NCBI RefSeq assembly: GCF_013408425.1 | Contig: NZ_JACBYV010000001.1 | Coordinates: 5,084,001 to 5,148,000 of the forward strand | From: Pseudomonas flavescens | GTDB taxonomy: Bacteria; Pseudomonadota; Gammaproteobacteria; Pseudomonadales; Pseudomonadaceae | Length of the DNA stretch: 64,000 nucleotides | Direction: 5' to 3' | Shown: positions 45,532-56,074 of the stretch, in pieces | Numbering within the stretch: the first letter of the stretch is position 1 | Layout of the letters: each line of letters starts with the position of its first letter | Position numbers and translations under genes: made by a program | The notes under the pieces: model-generated | Seen by the model: the letters and a program-made list of their open reading frames with translations, nothing else | Databases searched by the model: none | Told to the model about the DNA's origin: nothing

Positions 45532-47580
45532 ATGAAAAGAGAAACCTCAAACAATGTGCTGGCGGGGACACGAGTTGGTGCCCTCGTAGCGGGGCTGTTC
45601 GTCGTCCTGATCATTTCGATCGTGATGCTGTTCGCCAACTTCGCGTATGTGAATACGCAAAGTAACTACGACACCGAGTACATCGGTCACGCTGGCGAGC
45701 TGCGCGTGCTGTCCCAGCGTATCTCCAAGGACGCCACCGAAGCGGCTGCGGGTACGCCTGCCGCCTTCGCCCTGCTGCGCGACGCGCGTAACGATTTCCA
45801 GGAGCGCTGGGCGTACCTCACCGACGGTAACGCGCAGAGCGGCTTGCCCGCTGCGCCTGCCGCCGTGCAGGAACAGATGGCTGCCGTGCAACAGGACTGG
45901 GACGGCCTGCGGCAGAATGCCGATGCCATCCTGGCCAGCGAGCAGACCGTTCTGTCGCTGCACCAGGTTGCCGCCACGCTGGCGGAAACCATTCCGCAAC
46001 TGCAGGTCGAGTACGAAGAAGTGGTCGACATCCTGCTGGAAAGCGGCGCGCCGGCTGCCCAGGTTTCGGTTGCCCAGCGCCAGTCGCTGCTCGCCGAACG
46101 GATTCTCGGCTCGGTGAACAAGGTCCTCGCCGGTGACCAGGATTCGGTTCAGGCCGCCGACATGTTCGGTCGTGATGCCAGCCTGTTCGGTCGCGTACTG
46201 AGCGCCATGCAGGAAGGCAACGCGGCGATGGAAATCGCCAAGGTGAGCGACCAGGAAGCTCTCGAGCGCCTGGCGGAAATTTCCGAGCTGTTCGAATTCG
46301 TTTCCGGTTCCGTGGACGAGATTCTGGAAACCTCGCCTGAGCTGTTCCAGGTTCGTGAATCGGCCAACACCATCTTCACCCTGTCGCAGACGCTGCTGGA
46401 CAAAGCCTCCACTCTGTCCGAAGGCTTCGAAGGCCTGGCTGCCGGTCGTTCGCTGAACACCGTCGCCGGTTACCTGCTGGGTGCCCTGGCGCTGGGTTCG
46501 ATTCTGATCATCGGCCTGGTGATGGTGCGTGAGACAAACCGCCGTCTCGCCGAAACCGCCGAGAAGAACGAGCGTAACCAGACTGCGATTCTGCGTCTGC
46601 TCGATGAGATCGCCGACCTCGCCGACGGTGACCTGACGGTGGCCGCGACGGTAACCGAGGACTTCACCGGTGCCATCGCCGACTCCATCAACTACTCCAT
46701 CGACCAGCTGCGTGACCTGGTAGCCACGATCAACCTGACCGCCGTTCAGGTAGCTGGCGCTGCCCAGGAAACCCAGGCCACGGCCATGCATCTGGCCGAG
46801 GCTTCCGAGCACCAGGCTCAGGAAATCGCCGGTGCTTCCGCGGCGATCAACGAAATGGCCGTGTCGATTGACCAGGTATCGGCGAACGCCTCGGAGTCCT
46901 CCGCGGTAGCGGAGCGTTCCGTAGCCATCGCCAACAAGGGCAACGAAGTCGTACACAACACCATCACCGGCATGGATAACATCCGTGAGCAGATCCAGGA
47001 CACCTCGAAGCGGATCAAACGCCTCGGTGAATCGTCCCAGGAGATCGGTGACATCGTAAGCCTCATCAACGACATCGCCGACCAGACCAACATCCTCGCA
47101 CTGAACGCCGCGATCCAGGCCTCCATGGCCGGTGACGCAGGCCGAGGCTTCGCCGTGGTAGCGGACGAGGTACAGCGCCTCGCAGAACGTTCCTCGGGCG
47201 CGACCAAGCAGATCGAGGCACTGGTAAAGACCATTCAGACCGACACCAACGAAGCCGTTATCTCCATGGAGCAGACCACCTCCGAAGTGGTACGTGGTGC
47301 TCGACTGGCACAGGATGCGGGTGTGGCACTGGAAGAGATCGAGAAGGTATCCAAGACCCTCGCGGCGCTCATCCAGAACATTTCCAACGCTGCACGTCAG
47401 CAGGCTTCGTCCGCTGGCCACATCTCCAACACCATGAACGTGATTCAGGAGATCACCTCGCAGACGTCGTCCGGTACCACGGCCACCGCCAAGAGCATTG
47501 GTAACCTGGCCAAGATGGCCAGTGAAATGCGTCATTCGGTATCCGGCTTCACCCTGCCACAAGACGGCGAGCAGGCCTGA
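45532..47580 (+). CDS. pilJ: Type IV pilus methyl-accepting chemotaxis receptor PilJ
   Basis: PilJ is the membrane receptor of the Pil-Chp system and senses pilus tension or pilin in the periplasm. The 682-residue protein, the same length as in P. aeruginosa, has membrane helices at about 15-39 and 306-328. Two PilJ-type (type IV pilus) sensor regions lie between. A HAMP-like segment follows ([20 protein letters not shown]), then a cytoplasmic signalling domain with the tip sequence [52 protein letters not shown]. Note Ser-Met in place of the more common Glu-Ala in this tip, which is usual for PilJ. Confidence 0.98.
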   Translation: MKRETSNNVLAGTRVGALVAGLFVVLIISIVMLFANFAYVNTQSNYDTEYIGHAGELRVLSQRISKDATEAAAGTPAAFALLRDARNDFQERWAYLTDGNAQSGLPAAPAAVQEQMAAVQQDWDGLRQNADAILASEQTVLSLHQVAATLAETIPQLQVEYEEVVDILLESGAPAAQVSVAQRQSLLAERILGSVNKVLAGDQDSVQAADMFGRDASLFGRVLSAMQEGNAAMEIAKVSDQEALERLAEISELFEFVSGSVDEILETSPELFQVRESANTIFTLSQTLLDKASTLSEGFEGLAAGRSLNTVAGYLLGALALGSILIIGLVMVRETNRRLAETAEKNERNQTAILRLLDEIADLADGDLTVAATVTEDFTGAIADSINYSIDQLRDLVATINLTAVQVAGAAQETQATAMHLAEASEHQAQEIAGASAAINEMAVSIDQVSANASESSAVAERSVAIANKGNEVVHNTITGMDNIREQIQDTSKRIKRLGESSQEIGDIVSLINDIADQTNILALNAAIQASMAGDAGRGFAVVADEVQRLAERSSGATKQIEALVKTIQTDTNEAVISMEQTTSEVVRGARLAQDAGVALEEIEKVSKTLAALIQNISNAARQQASSAGHISNTMNVIQEITSQTSSGTTATAKSIGNLAKMASEMRHSVSGFTLPQDGEQA

Positions 47581-47648
47581 TCGACTGCCGGGCGGCGCAT
47601 TGAACGATGCGCTGCGCGGCAGACGCAGGCGTGAGCGAGGTGCACGAC

Positions 47649-48497
47649 ATGCAGTCAGGCGTCTGGGCCCTGCAACCGTTGGCGGACATGTCCGCCACGG
47701 AGTTCCGTGACTGGCAACAGTTGCTGGAATCACGGCTCGGCATGGTGCTCAACGAGCAGCGCCGGATCTTCCTGCAGACCAACCTCAGCACGCGCATGCG
47801 CGAACTGGGCATCAGTGATTACGCCAGCTATTACCGGCAGGTCACCGATGGCCCGCGCGGGGCGGTGGAATGGGCGAATCTGCTGGATCGGCTGACCGTG
47901 CAGGAAACCCGCTTCTACCGGCATCCGCCCTCGTTCGAGGTGTACGAAGCCTACGTCGCCCGCCGCGACGAACAGGGGCTGGATGCACCGCTGGCGATCT
48001 GGAGCGTGGGTTGCTCCAGTGGTGAAGAACCCTACTCGCTGGCCATTGGCGCCAGCGAGGTACTGGGTGCTGAGGGGTTGTTCGGTGTCACCGGCACCGA
48101 TATCAGCCGCAGTGCCCTGAGCAAGGCGCGAGATGGTCTGTACGACGTGCGCCGTTTGCAACAGATGGATGAAAGCCTGCGCGAACGCTACTTCCAGCAG
48201 CAGGCCGATGGACGCTTCAAGGTGTTACCAGGGCTGGCTGCGCGAGTGTGCTGCGCCAAGCTCAATGTGCTGGAGTTGGACAAAGCGCCAATGACCGGCA
48301 TGGACGTTATTTTTTGCCAGAACTTGCTGATTTACTTTCGTCGCTGGCGGCGCCGCGAGATCCTCAACCGCCTGGCCGAGTGCCTGGCGCCTGGGGGCTT
48401 GCTGGTGGTCGGAGTGGGCGAGGTGGTCGGTTGGCAGCACCCGGACATGCTTCCGGTCGCCGATGAGCGAGTGCTGGCGTATACCCGCAAGGGCTAA
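47649..48497 (+). CDS. pilK: CheR-type methyltransferase PilK
   Basis: PilK is a CheR-like SAM-dependent methyltransferase for PilJ glutamates. The protein has an N-terminal helical CheR domain (about 15-70, FRDWQQLLESRLGMVLNEQRRIFLQTNLSTRMRELG). The methyltransferase domain follows, with ETRFYRHPPSFE, WSVGCSSGEEPYSLAI (SAM motif), GTDISRSALSKARDGLY and DVIFCQNLLIYF. I favour ATG 47649 (282 residues; GAGG ribosome site upstream); an in-frame ATG at 47607 would add 14 residues. It follows pilJ by 68 bases. Confidence 0.94.
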   Translation: MQSGVWALQPLADMSATEFRDWQQLLESRLGMVLNEQRRIFLQTNLSTRMRELGISDYASYYRQVTDGPRGAVEWANLLDRLTVQETRFYRHPPSFEVYEAYVARRDEQGLDAPLAIWSVGCSSGEEPYSLAIGASEVLGAEGLFGVTGTDISRSALSKARDGLYDVRRLQQMDESLRERYFQQQADGRFKVLPGLAARVCCAKLNVLELDKAPMTGMDVIFCQNLLIYFRRWRRREILNRLAECLAPGGLLVVGVGEVVGWQHPDMLPVADERVLAYTRKG

Positions 48498-48511
48498 GAA
48501 ACGGAGTGTGT

Positions 48512-51500
48512 ATGGGTGATCGGCACGACTATGTCGCCCTGGAATGGGTCAAGGGCGAAATCGCGGAAACCCTGAAGCAGGCGCGACAGGCTCTGGAGGC
48601 GTTCGTCGAGAATCCGCAGGATTCGACACGCATGCGTTTCTGCCAGACCTATGTGCATCAGGTTCACGGCACCCTGCAGATGGTCGAGTTCTTCGGCGCG
48701 GCATTGCTCGCCGAGGAAATGGAGCACCTGTCCCAGGCGCTGATCGATGGTCGCGTGGCCAATCAGGGCGAGGCGCTGGAAGTGCTGATGCAGGCGATCC
48801 TGCAACTGCCTATCTATCTGGATCGCATCCAGACCGCCCGCCGCGATCTGCCGATGGTCGTGCTGCCGTTGCTCAACGACCTGCGCGCTGCGCGGGGCGA
48901 GAAGCTGCTGTCGGAAACCAGCCTGTTCTCTCCCGATCTGTCCGCCCGCGCCTCCGCTCTTTCGCCTGAGTCGCTGACCCAACTGCGTACCGCCGAGCTG
49001 CCAGCCTTGCTGCGCAAGCTTCGGCAGATGCTGCAGGTCGCGCTGGTCGGGGTCATCCGCCAGCAGGATCTGGGCACCAACCTTGGCTACATGGCGCGGG
49101 TTTTCGCGCGCCTGGAAACCCTGTGCAAGGATTCGCCCCTCGAGTCGCTCTGGCAGATCGCATCGGGCGTGGTCGAAGGGCTGTCCAATGGCAGCGTGGC
49201 CAACGGTACGTCCGTACGCACGCTGTTGCGCCAGGTCGACAAGGAACTCAAGCGTCTGACCGAGCAGGGCGCCGATGGCATCAACCAGCCGGCGCCTGAC
49301 GAACTCACCAAGAACCTTCTGTTCTATGTCGCCAAGGCGTCGCCACAGTCACCGCGCAACCGCGTGCTGCGAGATCGCTACAGCCTCGACGACGCGCTGC
49401 CTGATCATGATGTGGTCGACGAGGAACGCGCCCGCCTGGCTGGTCCTGACCGCGATGCGATGCGCTCGGTGGTTGGCGCGCTGTGCGAAGAACTGGTTAG
49501 GGTCAAGGACAGCCTCGACCTGTTCGTGCGTAGCGACCGTGCCAAGGTTGCAGATCTCGAGGCGCTGCTGGTGCCTCTCAAGCAGATCGCCGATACCCTC
49601 GCCGTGCTCGGCTTCGCCCAGCCGCGCAAGGTCATCGTCGACCAGCTCGATGTCGTGCGTGCCCTGGCGCAAGGTGCTCAGGAACCCAGCGATGCGGTGC
49701 TGATGGACGTGGCCGGTGCGCTGCTTTACGTCGAGGCCACACTGACCGGCATGGTCGGCCAGAACGACAGCGGCAAGCGTGAGGAAAGCCACCTGCCGAC
49801 CACCGACGTGGGGCAGATTCACCAGCTGGTGATCAAGGAAGCGCGCAATGGCCTCGAACAGGCCAAGGACGCGATCATCGAATTCATCGCTTCGCAATGG
49901 AACCACGAGCACCTGGCCCGCGTGCCGGAACTCCTGACCCAGGTGCGTGGCGGGTTGGCAATGATCCCTCTGGATCGCGCCGCCGCTCTGCTCAACGCCT
50001 GCAACCGCTACATCCAGGAGCAACTGCTGGCCCGCAAGGCGGTGCCGAACTGGCAGAACCTCGATACCCTGGCCGACGCCATCACCAGCGTCGAGTACTA
50101 CCTGGAGCGCCTCTCCGAGGATCACGCGACTCAGGGCGACCTGATTCTCGATGTCGCCGAGGAAAGTCTCGCGGCACTCGGCTATCCGCTGCAGGAAAAA
50201 CCGTCGATTCTCGATGCCGCATCGTTCGACGAAGAGCCCGCGCCGCTGGATGACCCGCTGCACGATATCGATGTGCTGGCCGCGCCGGTTCTCGACAGCG
50301 TCGTTGAAGAGCCCGCACCGCGTAGCGATGAAGCACCGCTCGCCGAGGCGCTTCCAGCCGATGAGCCAGCGCTCGAGCTTGGCGACCCCGACACGGCTTT
50401 TACTGCTGACGACAGCTCATCGGTGGCCGACGACAGCTGGCCGCAGAGTGATGACGCCCAGCCCCAGGCGCCGCTTGCCGCCGAGCCCGAGGCGGCTTGG
50501 TCTTCAGCCGCGCAAACTGCCGATACCGAAGAGCAGGATCATCCCCGCGCCGATGCACGGGCATCGGTGGCCGATGACAGCTGGCCGCAGGACAACGACG
50601 AGTTGCCTCGGACCGTGCTCTCTGCCGAACCCGAGACGGCGCCGCCGACCATCGATCTTGGCGATCTGGATGAAGATCCTTACGCCGATGCGAAGGCCTC
50701 GATCGCCGACGACAGTTGGTCGCTGGACGACAGCGACCTGCTCGTCGACGAGCCAGACCGCTCGCCTTTGACCCTGGATGACGCGGCGCTTTCCGCAGCC
50801 GAGCCTGTGGATCTTGGTGAACTCGACGCCCTGTCTGGCACGGATCGCAAGCCGTCGCTGGCCGATGATGGTTGGTCTTTCGATCTCGACGAGCAATCGT
50901 CCGGCCTGTCGCAAACGCCTGACCTGCAGCAGCCACAGGGCGCGGCAGAGGATACGCTGTGGTCGCTCGAGGAACTGGAGACTCGCCTCGATCTGGTCGA
51001 TATCGATCGTCCAGCCAATGAGCTGCCCGCCCTGGATCTGCCTTCAGAGGGCTTCGAAGAGCAGCCGCTGGAGCTCGAATCGCTGGATCTCGATACCGAC
51101 ACTGACGTGCAGTGGGACGACGTCGATCTGGCCGATCTGCAACTGCCGGAAGTCGAATTGCCCGGTATGCCCGAGCCTGCCGTGCTCGAGGCGCCTGCCG
51201 CGGACAAAGCCATTTCCATGGCCGACGTGATGGCCGCTCCGGTGCAGGCGATCAATCCGCCAGCGCTGGACGTGCCGCCAAGCCTGCTGCCGCCGCCTGC
51301 CGACGAAGAACCTATCGATGAAGAGCTGCGTGAAGTCTTTATCGAAGAAGCGGGCGAAGTTCTGGAAACCATCGCCGAGTTCCTGCCGCGCTGGTGCGCC
51401 GATACCGAGGACCGGGAAGCGCTGATCGAAGTGCGTCGTGCCTTCCACACCCTCAAGGGCAGTGGCCGCATGGTACGTGCGCTGGTCATCGGCGAGCTGG

Positions 51501-54500
51501 GCTGGTCGATAGAGAACCTGCTCAACCGCGTGCTCGACCGCAGCATCCAGCCGGGTGCCGAGGTCCAGCAGGTCATCGGTCAGGTCGTCGCTCTGATGCC
51601 TGAGCTGGTCGATGAGTTCGCCGCTCAAGCCCAGCGTCAGCGTGATGACGTGGACCGCCTGGCCGCCGACGCGCATGCGCTGGCCAAGGGGCTTAGCCTC
51701 CCAAAGCATGACGCCCCGGCTGCCGCGGTAGCCGAGCCCGCGGGCGAGATCGAGGCTGCCGCTGCCGTTGTCGATGAAAGCGAGGTGCTGGATCCGCAGT
51801 TGCTGGAGATTTTCCGCAACGAGGCGGAAACCCACCTCGAAACCCTGTCCGCGTTTCTCGATGACTGCGCACGGGAGCTGCCGCAGCCGGTGACCGATGA
51901 CCTGCAGCGTGCCCTGCATACGCTCAAGGGCAGTGCCTACATGGCCGGCATCCTGCCAATGGCCGAAGTCGCTGCGCCGCTGGAGAAGATGGTCAAGGAG
52001 TTCAAGGCCAACCTGCTGCCGCTGGATCTAGCCGAAGCCGAAGTGCTGGTCGAAGCCCAGGCGCTGTTCCGTCAGGGGCTGGCGCAGCTGGAAAGCGATC
52101 CGTTGCGGCCGCTTCCCGGTACCGAGGCATACCTGGAGCGCGTGCAGCAGTTGCATGACAAGCGTATCCAGCATGCCGAGAGCCAGCGCCAGGATGTACC
52201 GGGCGAAAGCCGCGATCCGCAGCTGATCAGCATCTTCCTCGCCGAAGGCATGGATATCCTGCTGGATGCCGAAGATTTGTTGCGCCGCTGGCGCGAGCAC
52301 CCCTCCGAACGTCAGGAGCTCAGTGCGCTGCTGGAGGAGCTGACGACCCTCGGCCGCGGTGCGGAAATGGCCGAACTTCCGCAGATCGACGAGCTGTGCG
52401 AGGCACTGCTCGATCTTTACGGTGCGGTGGAAGACGGCAGCCTGGCGGTCAGCGAGCGTTTCTTCGATGAGGCCGAGCAGGCCCACGAAGCCCTGGTCAG
52501 CATGATGGATCAGGTCGCGGCCGGCCTCGAGGTCAGTGCCAGCCCCGAACGCGTCGCCGCGTTGCGGGCCCTGTTCGATGAAGCGCTCGATCCCGCCAAG
52601 CTGGCACTGCTCTCTGGAGACGTGCCCGGTTTGCAAGTGGTCGAGCTCGATGAAGCCACCCGTGCTCTGGAAGAATCTCTGGGCGTCGATGCGGCCAATG
52701 ACGAGAGCAGCGATTCGACACTGCCAGTCGATGCAGCCGACGACGAACTGGTGTCCATCTTCCTCGAAGAAGCCGTGGACATTCTCGACAGCGCCGGTCT
52801 GGCCCTGGAACGCTGGTTGGCGGAGCCGGACAATCGTACCGCGCTGTCTTCACTGCAACGTGACCTGCACACCCTCAAGGGCGGGGCGAACATGGCCGGG
52901 GTGGTGCCGATCGGCGAGTTGGCCCATGAGCTCGAAGCGCTTTACGAGGGGCTGGTAGATCGTCGCTATGGCGTATCGCCCTTCGTCACCGACAGCCTGC
53001 AGCAGGGCCATGCCCTGCTGGTCAGCATGCTCAACAGCCTGCATCAGCGCCAACCCGCGCAGCATGCGGATGAGCTGGTCACGGCGATTCGTCAGTTCCG
53101 CCAGCGTGGCGGGCAGGACGAGCTGGCCGTGGAGACGCATGTGCCGCCGTCGCCAGAGCCGCTCGATGCGTTCGAACCGCAGCCTGAAGACACTGCGCCG
53201 ATCGAGCCCTACGACGCGCCGCTCATCGAGCCATTGAACATGGCTGACAACGTCCAGCCCGCAGAGCCGCTGCAGCCTCAGCAAGCTGCGGTGAGCGACG
53301 ATCGTGATCCGGAACTGGTGGAAATCTTCCTCGAAGAGGGTTTCGACATCATCGACAGTGCCGGCGCGGCGCTGTCGCACTGGATGGATGACGTCGACAA
53401 CAGCCTCGACCTGGAATCGCTGCAGCGCGATCTGCACACCCTCAAGGGTGGTGCGCGGATGGCCGAAATCCGCGAGATCGGTGACCTGGCCCACGAACTG
53501 GAGTTCCTCTACGAGGATCTCGGCAATGGCCGTCTGCGCGCCAGCCCCATGCTCTTCGAGCTGTTGCAGGCCTGCCATGACCGCCTGGCGGAGATGCTCG
53601 ATGCGGTGCGTGCCCATCGCCCTGTACCCGGTGGCGACGAGTTGATCGAAACCATCCGCCGCTTGCGCGCCAACCCCGACGAGCAGCTCAGCATGCCCAC
53701 CGCGGTACCGTTGCGTGCGGTTCACGACGAGGCGTTTGATAACGAGGAGGACATTCTCGATATCTTCCTCGAAGAAGCAGACGAATTGCTCGAAGCGATG
53801 GAAGCAGGCATCGGTCGTTGGGAAGAGCGCCGTGACGACACGGGCGCCATCGATGAATTGCTGCGTGTGCTGCACACCCTCAAGGGCGGTGCACGCCTCG
53901 CCGGGCAAAAACACCTGGGTGACCAGAGCCACGACCTGGAACAGCACCTCACCGAAGCCCAGATCCAGGGTGCGCCCTGGCCGGAAAGCCTCTACCTCGA
54001 CGTGCAATCCGGTTTCGAGGGGCTGCAGAAGAGCCTCGACGAGTTGCGCCTGCGTTTGCAGCAACAGCCTGTGGATGAGCGCCCCGCGGAGCCGGAGCAA
54101 GCCCCCGTTCGTGCGGTGACCTCCATCGTTGCCGCCAGTGAGCAGCCTGTCGCGCACGCCCAGCATCGCGTGCTGCCTTTCGTGCAGCGTGCCGAGGCGG
54201 CAGCTGAAGAAGCGGCCTCTCGCCGTGCGCCGCAGGAGCTGGTCAAGGTGCCGGCGGATCTGCTCGAAGGCCTGGTCAACCTGGCGGGTGAGACTTCGAT
54301 CTTCCGTGGGCGTGTCGAACAGCAGGTCAGTGACTTCGGCTTCACGCTCAGCGAGATGGAAGCCACCATCGACCGCGTGCGTGATCAGTTGCGCCGTCTC
54401 GATACCGAGACCCAGGCGCAGATTCTCAGCCGTTATCAGGCCGAGGCGGAGCGCGCTGGCTACGAAGATTTCGACCCGCTGGAAATGGACCGCCATTCTC

Positions 54501-56074
54501 AGCTGCAGCAGTTGTCGCGAGCCCTCTTCGAGTCGGCTTCCGACTTGCTGGATCTGAAGGAAACCCTGGCGTCGCGTAACCGCGATGCGGAAACCCTGCT
54601 GCTGCAGCAGGCGCGGGTCAATACCGAGTTGCAGGAAGGGCTGATGCGTACGCGCATGGTGCCTTTCGATCGTCTGGTGCCACGCCTGCGGCGTATCGTT
54701 CGTCAGGTCGCCAGCGAACTGGGCAAGCAGGTCGAGTTCATCGTCGGCAACGCCGATGGCGAGATGGACCGCACGGTGCTGGAACGTATCGTCGCACCGC
54801 TCGAACACATGCTGCGCAACGCCGTCGACCATGGCATCGAGAGCACGGCTGCACGCCGCGATGCCGGCAAGCCGGAGCAGGGCAGCATCCGCCTTGGCCT
54901 GTCCCGCGAGGGCGGCGACATCGTGCTGACCCTCAGCGACGATGGCGCCGGTATCAACCTCGACGCCGTCCGTCGCAAGGCCATCGAACGCGGCCTGATG
55001 GACGCCGGTGCCGATCTCAGCGAACACGAGATTCTGCAGTTCATCCTCGAGGCCGGTTTTTCCACCGCCGAAAAGGTCACGCAGATTTCCGGGCGTGGCG
55101 TCGGCATGGATGTGGTCAACGCCGAGGTCAAGCAACTCGGTGGCTCCATGAGCATCGACTCGGTCGCTGGTCAGGGCACCACGTTCCGCATCCGTCTGCC
55201 GTTCACCGTATCGGTCAACCGCGCGCTGATGGTGCTCTCCGGCGAAGATCTGTACGCCATCCCGCTGAACACCATCGAAGGTATCGTGCGGGTTTCGCCC
55301 TACGAACTGGAGGCCTACTACGGTCCGGACGCGCCGCGTTTCGAATATGCCGGCCAGGCCTATGAGTTGCGCTACCTGGGTGACCTGCTGAACAACGGTC
55401 AGCATCCCAAGCTGGTTGGCCAGAGCCTGCCGTTGCCGGTGATCCTGGTTCGCTCCAGCGAGCACACGGTGGCGGTGCAGGTGGACTCGCTGGCCGGTTC
55501 GCGGGAGATCGTGGTGAAGAGCCTGGGGCCGCAGTTCGCTACGGTGCACGGTATCTCCGGCGCGACCATCCTCGGCGACGGCCGCGTGGTGGTGATTCTC
55601 GACCTGCTGGCGACCATCCGTGAGCTGCATGCGCATCTGCAGTATCAGGTACGTCCACGACTGTCCGCCGACGCTGGCGCGGCGCTCGAGGCCGAAGTGG
55701 AGCGTCCGACCCTGGTCATGGTGGTGGATGACTCGGTGACCGTACGCAAGGTCACCAGCCGACTGCTGGAGCGTAACGGCATGAACGTGCTGACCGCCAA
55801 GGATGGGGTCGACGCCATCGCCCAGCTTCAGGAACATCGCCCGGACATCATGCTGCTGGACATCGAGATGCCGCGCATGGACGGTTTCGAAGTCGCCAAC
55901 CTGATCCGTCACGATGAAGGGCTGAAGGATTTGCCGATCATCATGATCACCTCGCGTACCGGTGAGAAGCACCGTGAGCGCGCCGTGAGCATCGGCGTCA
56001 ACGAATACCTCGGCAAGCCCTACCAGGAGTCGCTGTTGCTGAGCGCCATCGAAAAATGGGCGAAACGCCCATGA
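48512..56074 (+). CDS. chpA: Hybrid chemosensory histidine kinase ChpA (CheA-like)
   Basis: ChpA is the giant kinase of the Pil-Chp system, about 2,520 residues. The N-terminal part has a first histidine-phosphotransfer-like unit (YVHQVHGTLQM, residue about 50). An acidic linker (about residues 630-800) carries a fourfold ADD(S/G)W repeat. Five canonical Hpt units then contain HTLKG (about residues 977, 1135, 1452, 1642, 1787). A Thr-substituted unit (ELTTLGRGAEMAE, about 1277) lies among them. The kinase part has dimerisation (about 1910-1990), ATPase boxes MLRNAVDHG, DDGAGI and GRGVGMDVV (about 2105-2210), a CheW domain (about 2235-2385) and a receiver with LLDIEMPRMDG (Asp near 2447). The start ATG 48512 has GGAG upstream. 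Confidence 0.98.
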   Translation: MGDRHDYVALEWVKGEIAETLKQARQALEAFVENPQDSTRMRFCQTYVHQVHGTLQMVEFFGAALLAEEMEHLSQALIDGRVANQGEALEVLMQAILQLPIYLDRIQTARRDLPMVVLPLLNDLRAARGEKLLSETSLFSPDLSARASALSPESLTQLRTAELPALLRKLRQMLQVALVGVIRQQDLGTNLGYMARVFARLETLCKDSPLESLWQIASGVVEGLSNGSVANGTSVRTLLRQVDKELKRLTEQGADGINQPAPDELTKNLLFYVAKASPQSPRNRVLRDRYSLDDALPDHDVVDEERARLAGPDRDAMRSVVGALCEELVRVKDSLDLFVRSDRAKVADLEALLVPLKQIADTLAVLGFAQPRKVIVDQLDVVRALAQGAQEPSDAVLMDVAGALLYVEATLTGMVGQNDSGKREESHLPTTDVGQIHQLVIKEARNGLEQAKDAIIEFIASQWNHEHLARVPELLTQVRGGLAMIPLDRAAALLNACNRYIQEQLLARKAVPNWQNLDTLADAITSVEYYLERLSEDHATQGDLILDVAEESLAALGYPLQEKPSILDAASFDEEPAPLDDPLHDIDVLAAPVLDSVVEEPAPRSDEAPLAEALPADEPALELGDPDTAFTADDSSSVADDSWPQSDDAQPQAPLAAEPEAAWSSAAQTADTEEQDHPRADARASVADDSWPQDNDELPRTVLSAEPETAPPTIDLGDLDEDPYADAKASIADDSWSLDDSDLLVDEPDRSPLTLDDAALSAAEPVDLGELDALSGTDRKPSLADDGWSFDLDEQSSGLSQTPDLQQPQGAAEDTLWSLEELETRLDLVDIDRPANELPALDLPSEGFEEQPLELESLDLDTDTDVQWDDVDLADLQLPEVELPGMPEPAVLEAPAADKAISMADVMAAPVQAINPPALDVPPSLLPPPADEEPIDEELREVFIEEAGEVLETIAEFLPRWCADTEDREALIEVRRAFHTLKGSGRMVRALVIGELGWSIENLLNRVLDRSIQPGAEVQQVIGQVVALMPELVDEFAAQAQRQRDDVDRLAADAHALAKGLSLPKHDAPAAAVAEPAGEIEAAAAVVDESEVLDPQLLEIFRNEAETHLETLSAFLDDCARELPQPVTDDLQRALHTLKGSAYMAGILPMAEVAAPLEKMVKEFKANLLPLDLAEAEVLVEAQALFRQGLAQLESDPLRPLPGTEAYLERVQQLHDKRIQHAESQRQDVPGESRDPQLISIFLAEGMDILLDAEDLLRRWREHPSERQELSALLEELTTLGRGAEMAELPQIDELCEALLDLYGAVEDGSLAVSERFFDEAEQAHEALVSMMDQVAAGLEVSASPERVAALRALFDEALDPAKLALLSGDVPGLQVVELDEATRALEESLGVDAANDESSDSTLPVDAADDELVSIFLEEAVDILDSAGLALERWLAEPDNRTALSSLQRDLHTLKGGANMAGVVPIGELAHELEALYEGLVDRRYGVSPFVTDSLQQGHALLVSMLNSLHQRQPAQHADELVTAIRQFRQRGGQDELAVETHVPPSPEPLDAFEPQPEDTAPIEPYDAPLIEPLNMADNVQPAEPLQPQQAAVSDDRDPELVEIFLEEGFDIIDSAGAALSHWMDDVDNSLDLESLQRDLHTLKGGARMAEIREIGDLAHELEFLYEDLGNGRLRASPMLFELLQACHDRLAEMLDAVRAHRPVPGGDELIETIRRLRANPDEQLSMPTAVPLRAVHDEAFDNEEDILDIFLEEADELLEAMEAGIGRWEERRDDTGAIDELLRVLHTLKGGARLAGQKHLGDQSHDLEQHLTEAQIQGAPWPESLYLDVQSGFEGLQKSLDELRLRLQQQPVDERPAEPEQAPVRAVTSIVAASEQPVAHAQHRVLPFVQRAEAAAEEAASRRAPQELVKVPADLLEGLVNLAGETSIFRGRVEQQVSDFGFTLSEMEATIDRVRDQLRRLDTETQAQILSRYQAEAERAGYEDFDPLEMDRHSQLQQLSRALFESASDLLDLKETLASRNRDAETLLLQQARVNTELQEGLMRTRMVPFDRLVPRLRRIVRQVASELGKQVEFIVGNADGEMDRTVLERIVAPLEHMLRNAVDHGIESTAARRDAGKPEQGSIRLGLSREGGDIVLTLSDDGAGINLDAVRRKAIERGLMDAGADLSEHEILQFILEAGFSTAEKVTQISGRGVGMDVVNAEVKQLGGSMSIDSVAGQGTTFRIRLPFTVSVNRALMVLSGEDLYAIPLNTIEGIVRVSPYELEAYYGPDAPRFEYAGQAYELRYLGDLLNNGQHPKLVGQSLPLPVILVRSSEHTVAVQVDSLAGSREIVVKSLGPQFATVHGISGATILGDGRVVVILDLLATIRELHAHLQYQVRPRLSADAGAALEAEVERPTLVMVVDDSVTVRKVTSRLLERNGMNVLTAKDGVDAIAQLQEHRPDIMLLDIEMPRMDGFEVANLIRHDEGLKDLPIIMITSRTGEKHRERAVSIGVNEYLGKPYQESLLLSAIEKWAKRP
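50413..50878 (+). repeat. Four-copy ADD(S/G)W repeat in the ChpA linker
   Basis: Within the chpA reading frame the motif (S/A/P)S(V/I/L)ADD(S/G)W(P/S) occurs at 50413-50445, 50561-50590, 50696-50723 and 50852-50878. The copies are spaced roughly 135-155 bases (45-52 residues) apart. Between copies the sequence is acidic and low in complexity, with recurring LDDAxL-like and AEPE bits. The nucleotide repeats are diverged, so recent slippage is unlikely. Confidence 0.85.

Noticed and set aside
45547..47733. A 728-codon open frame on the minus strand opposite pilJ
   Set aside because: Shadow frame: low-complexity translation without family features, lying entirely over an intact chemoreceptor gene.
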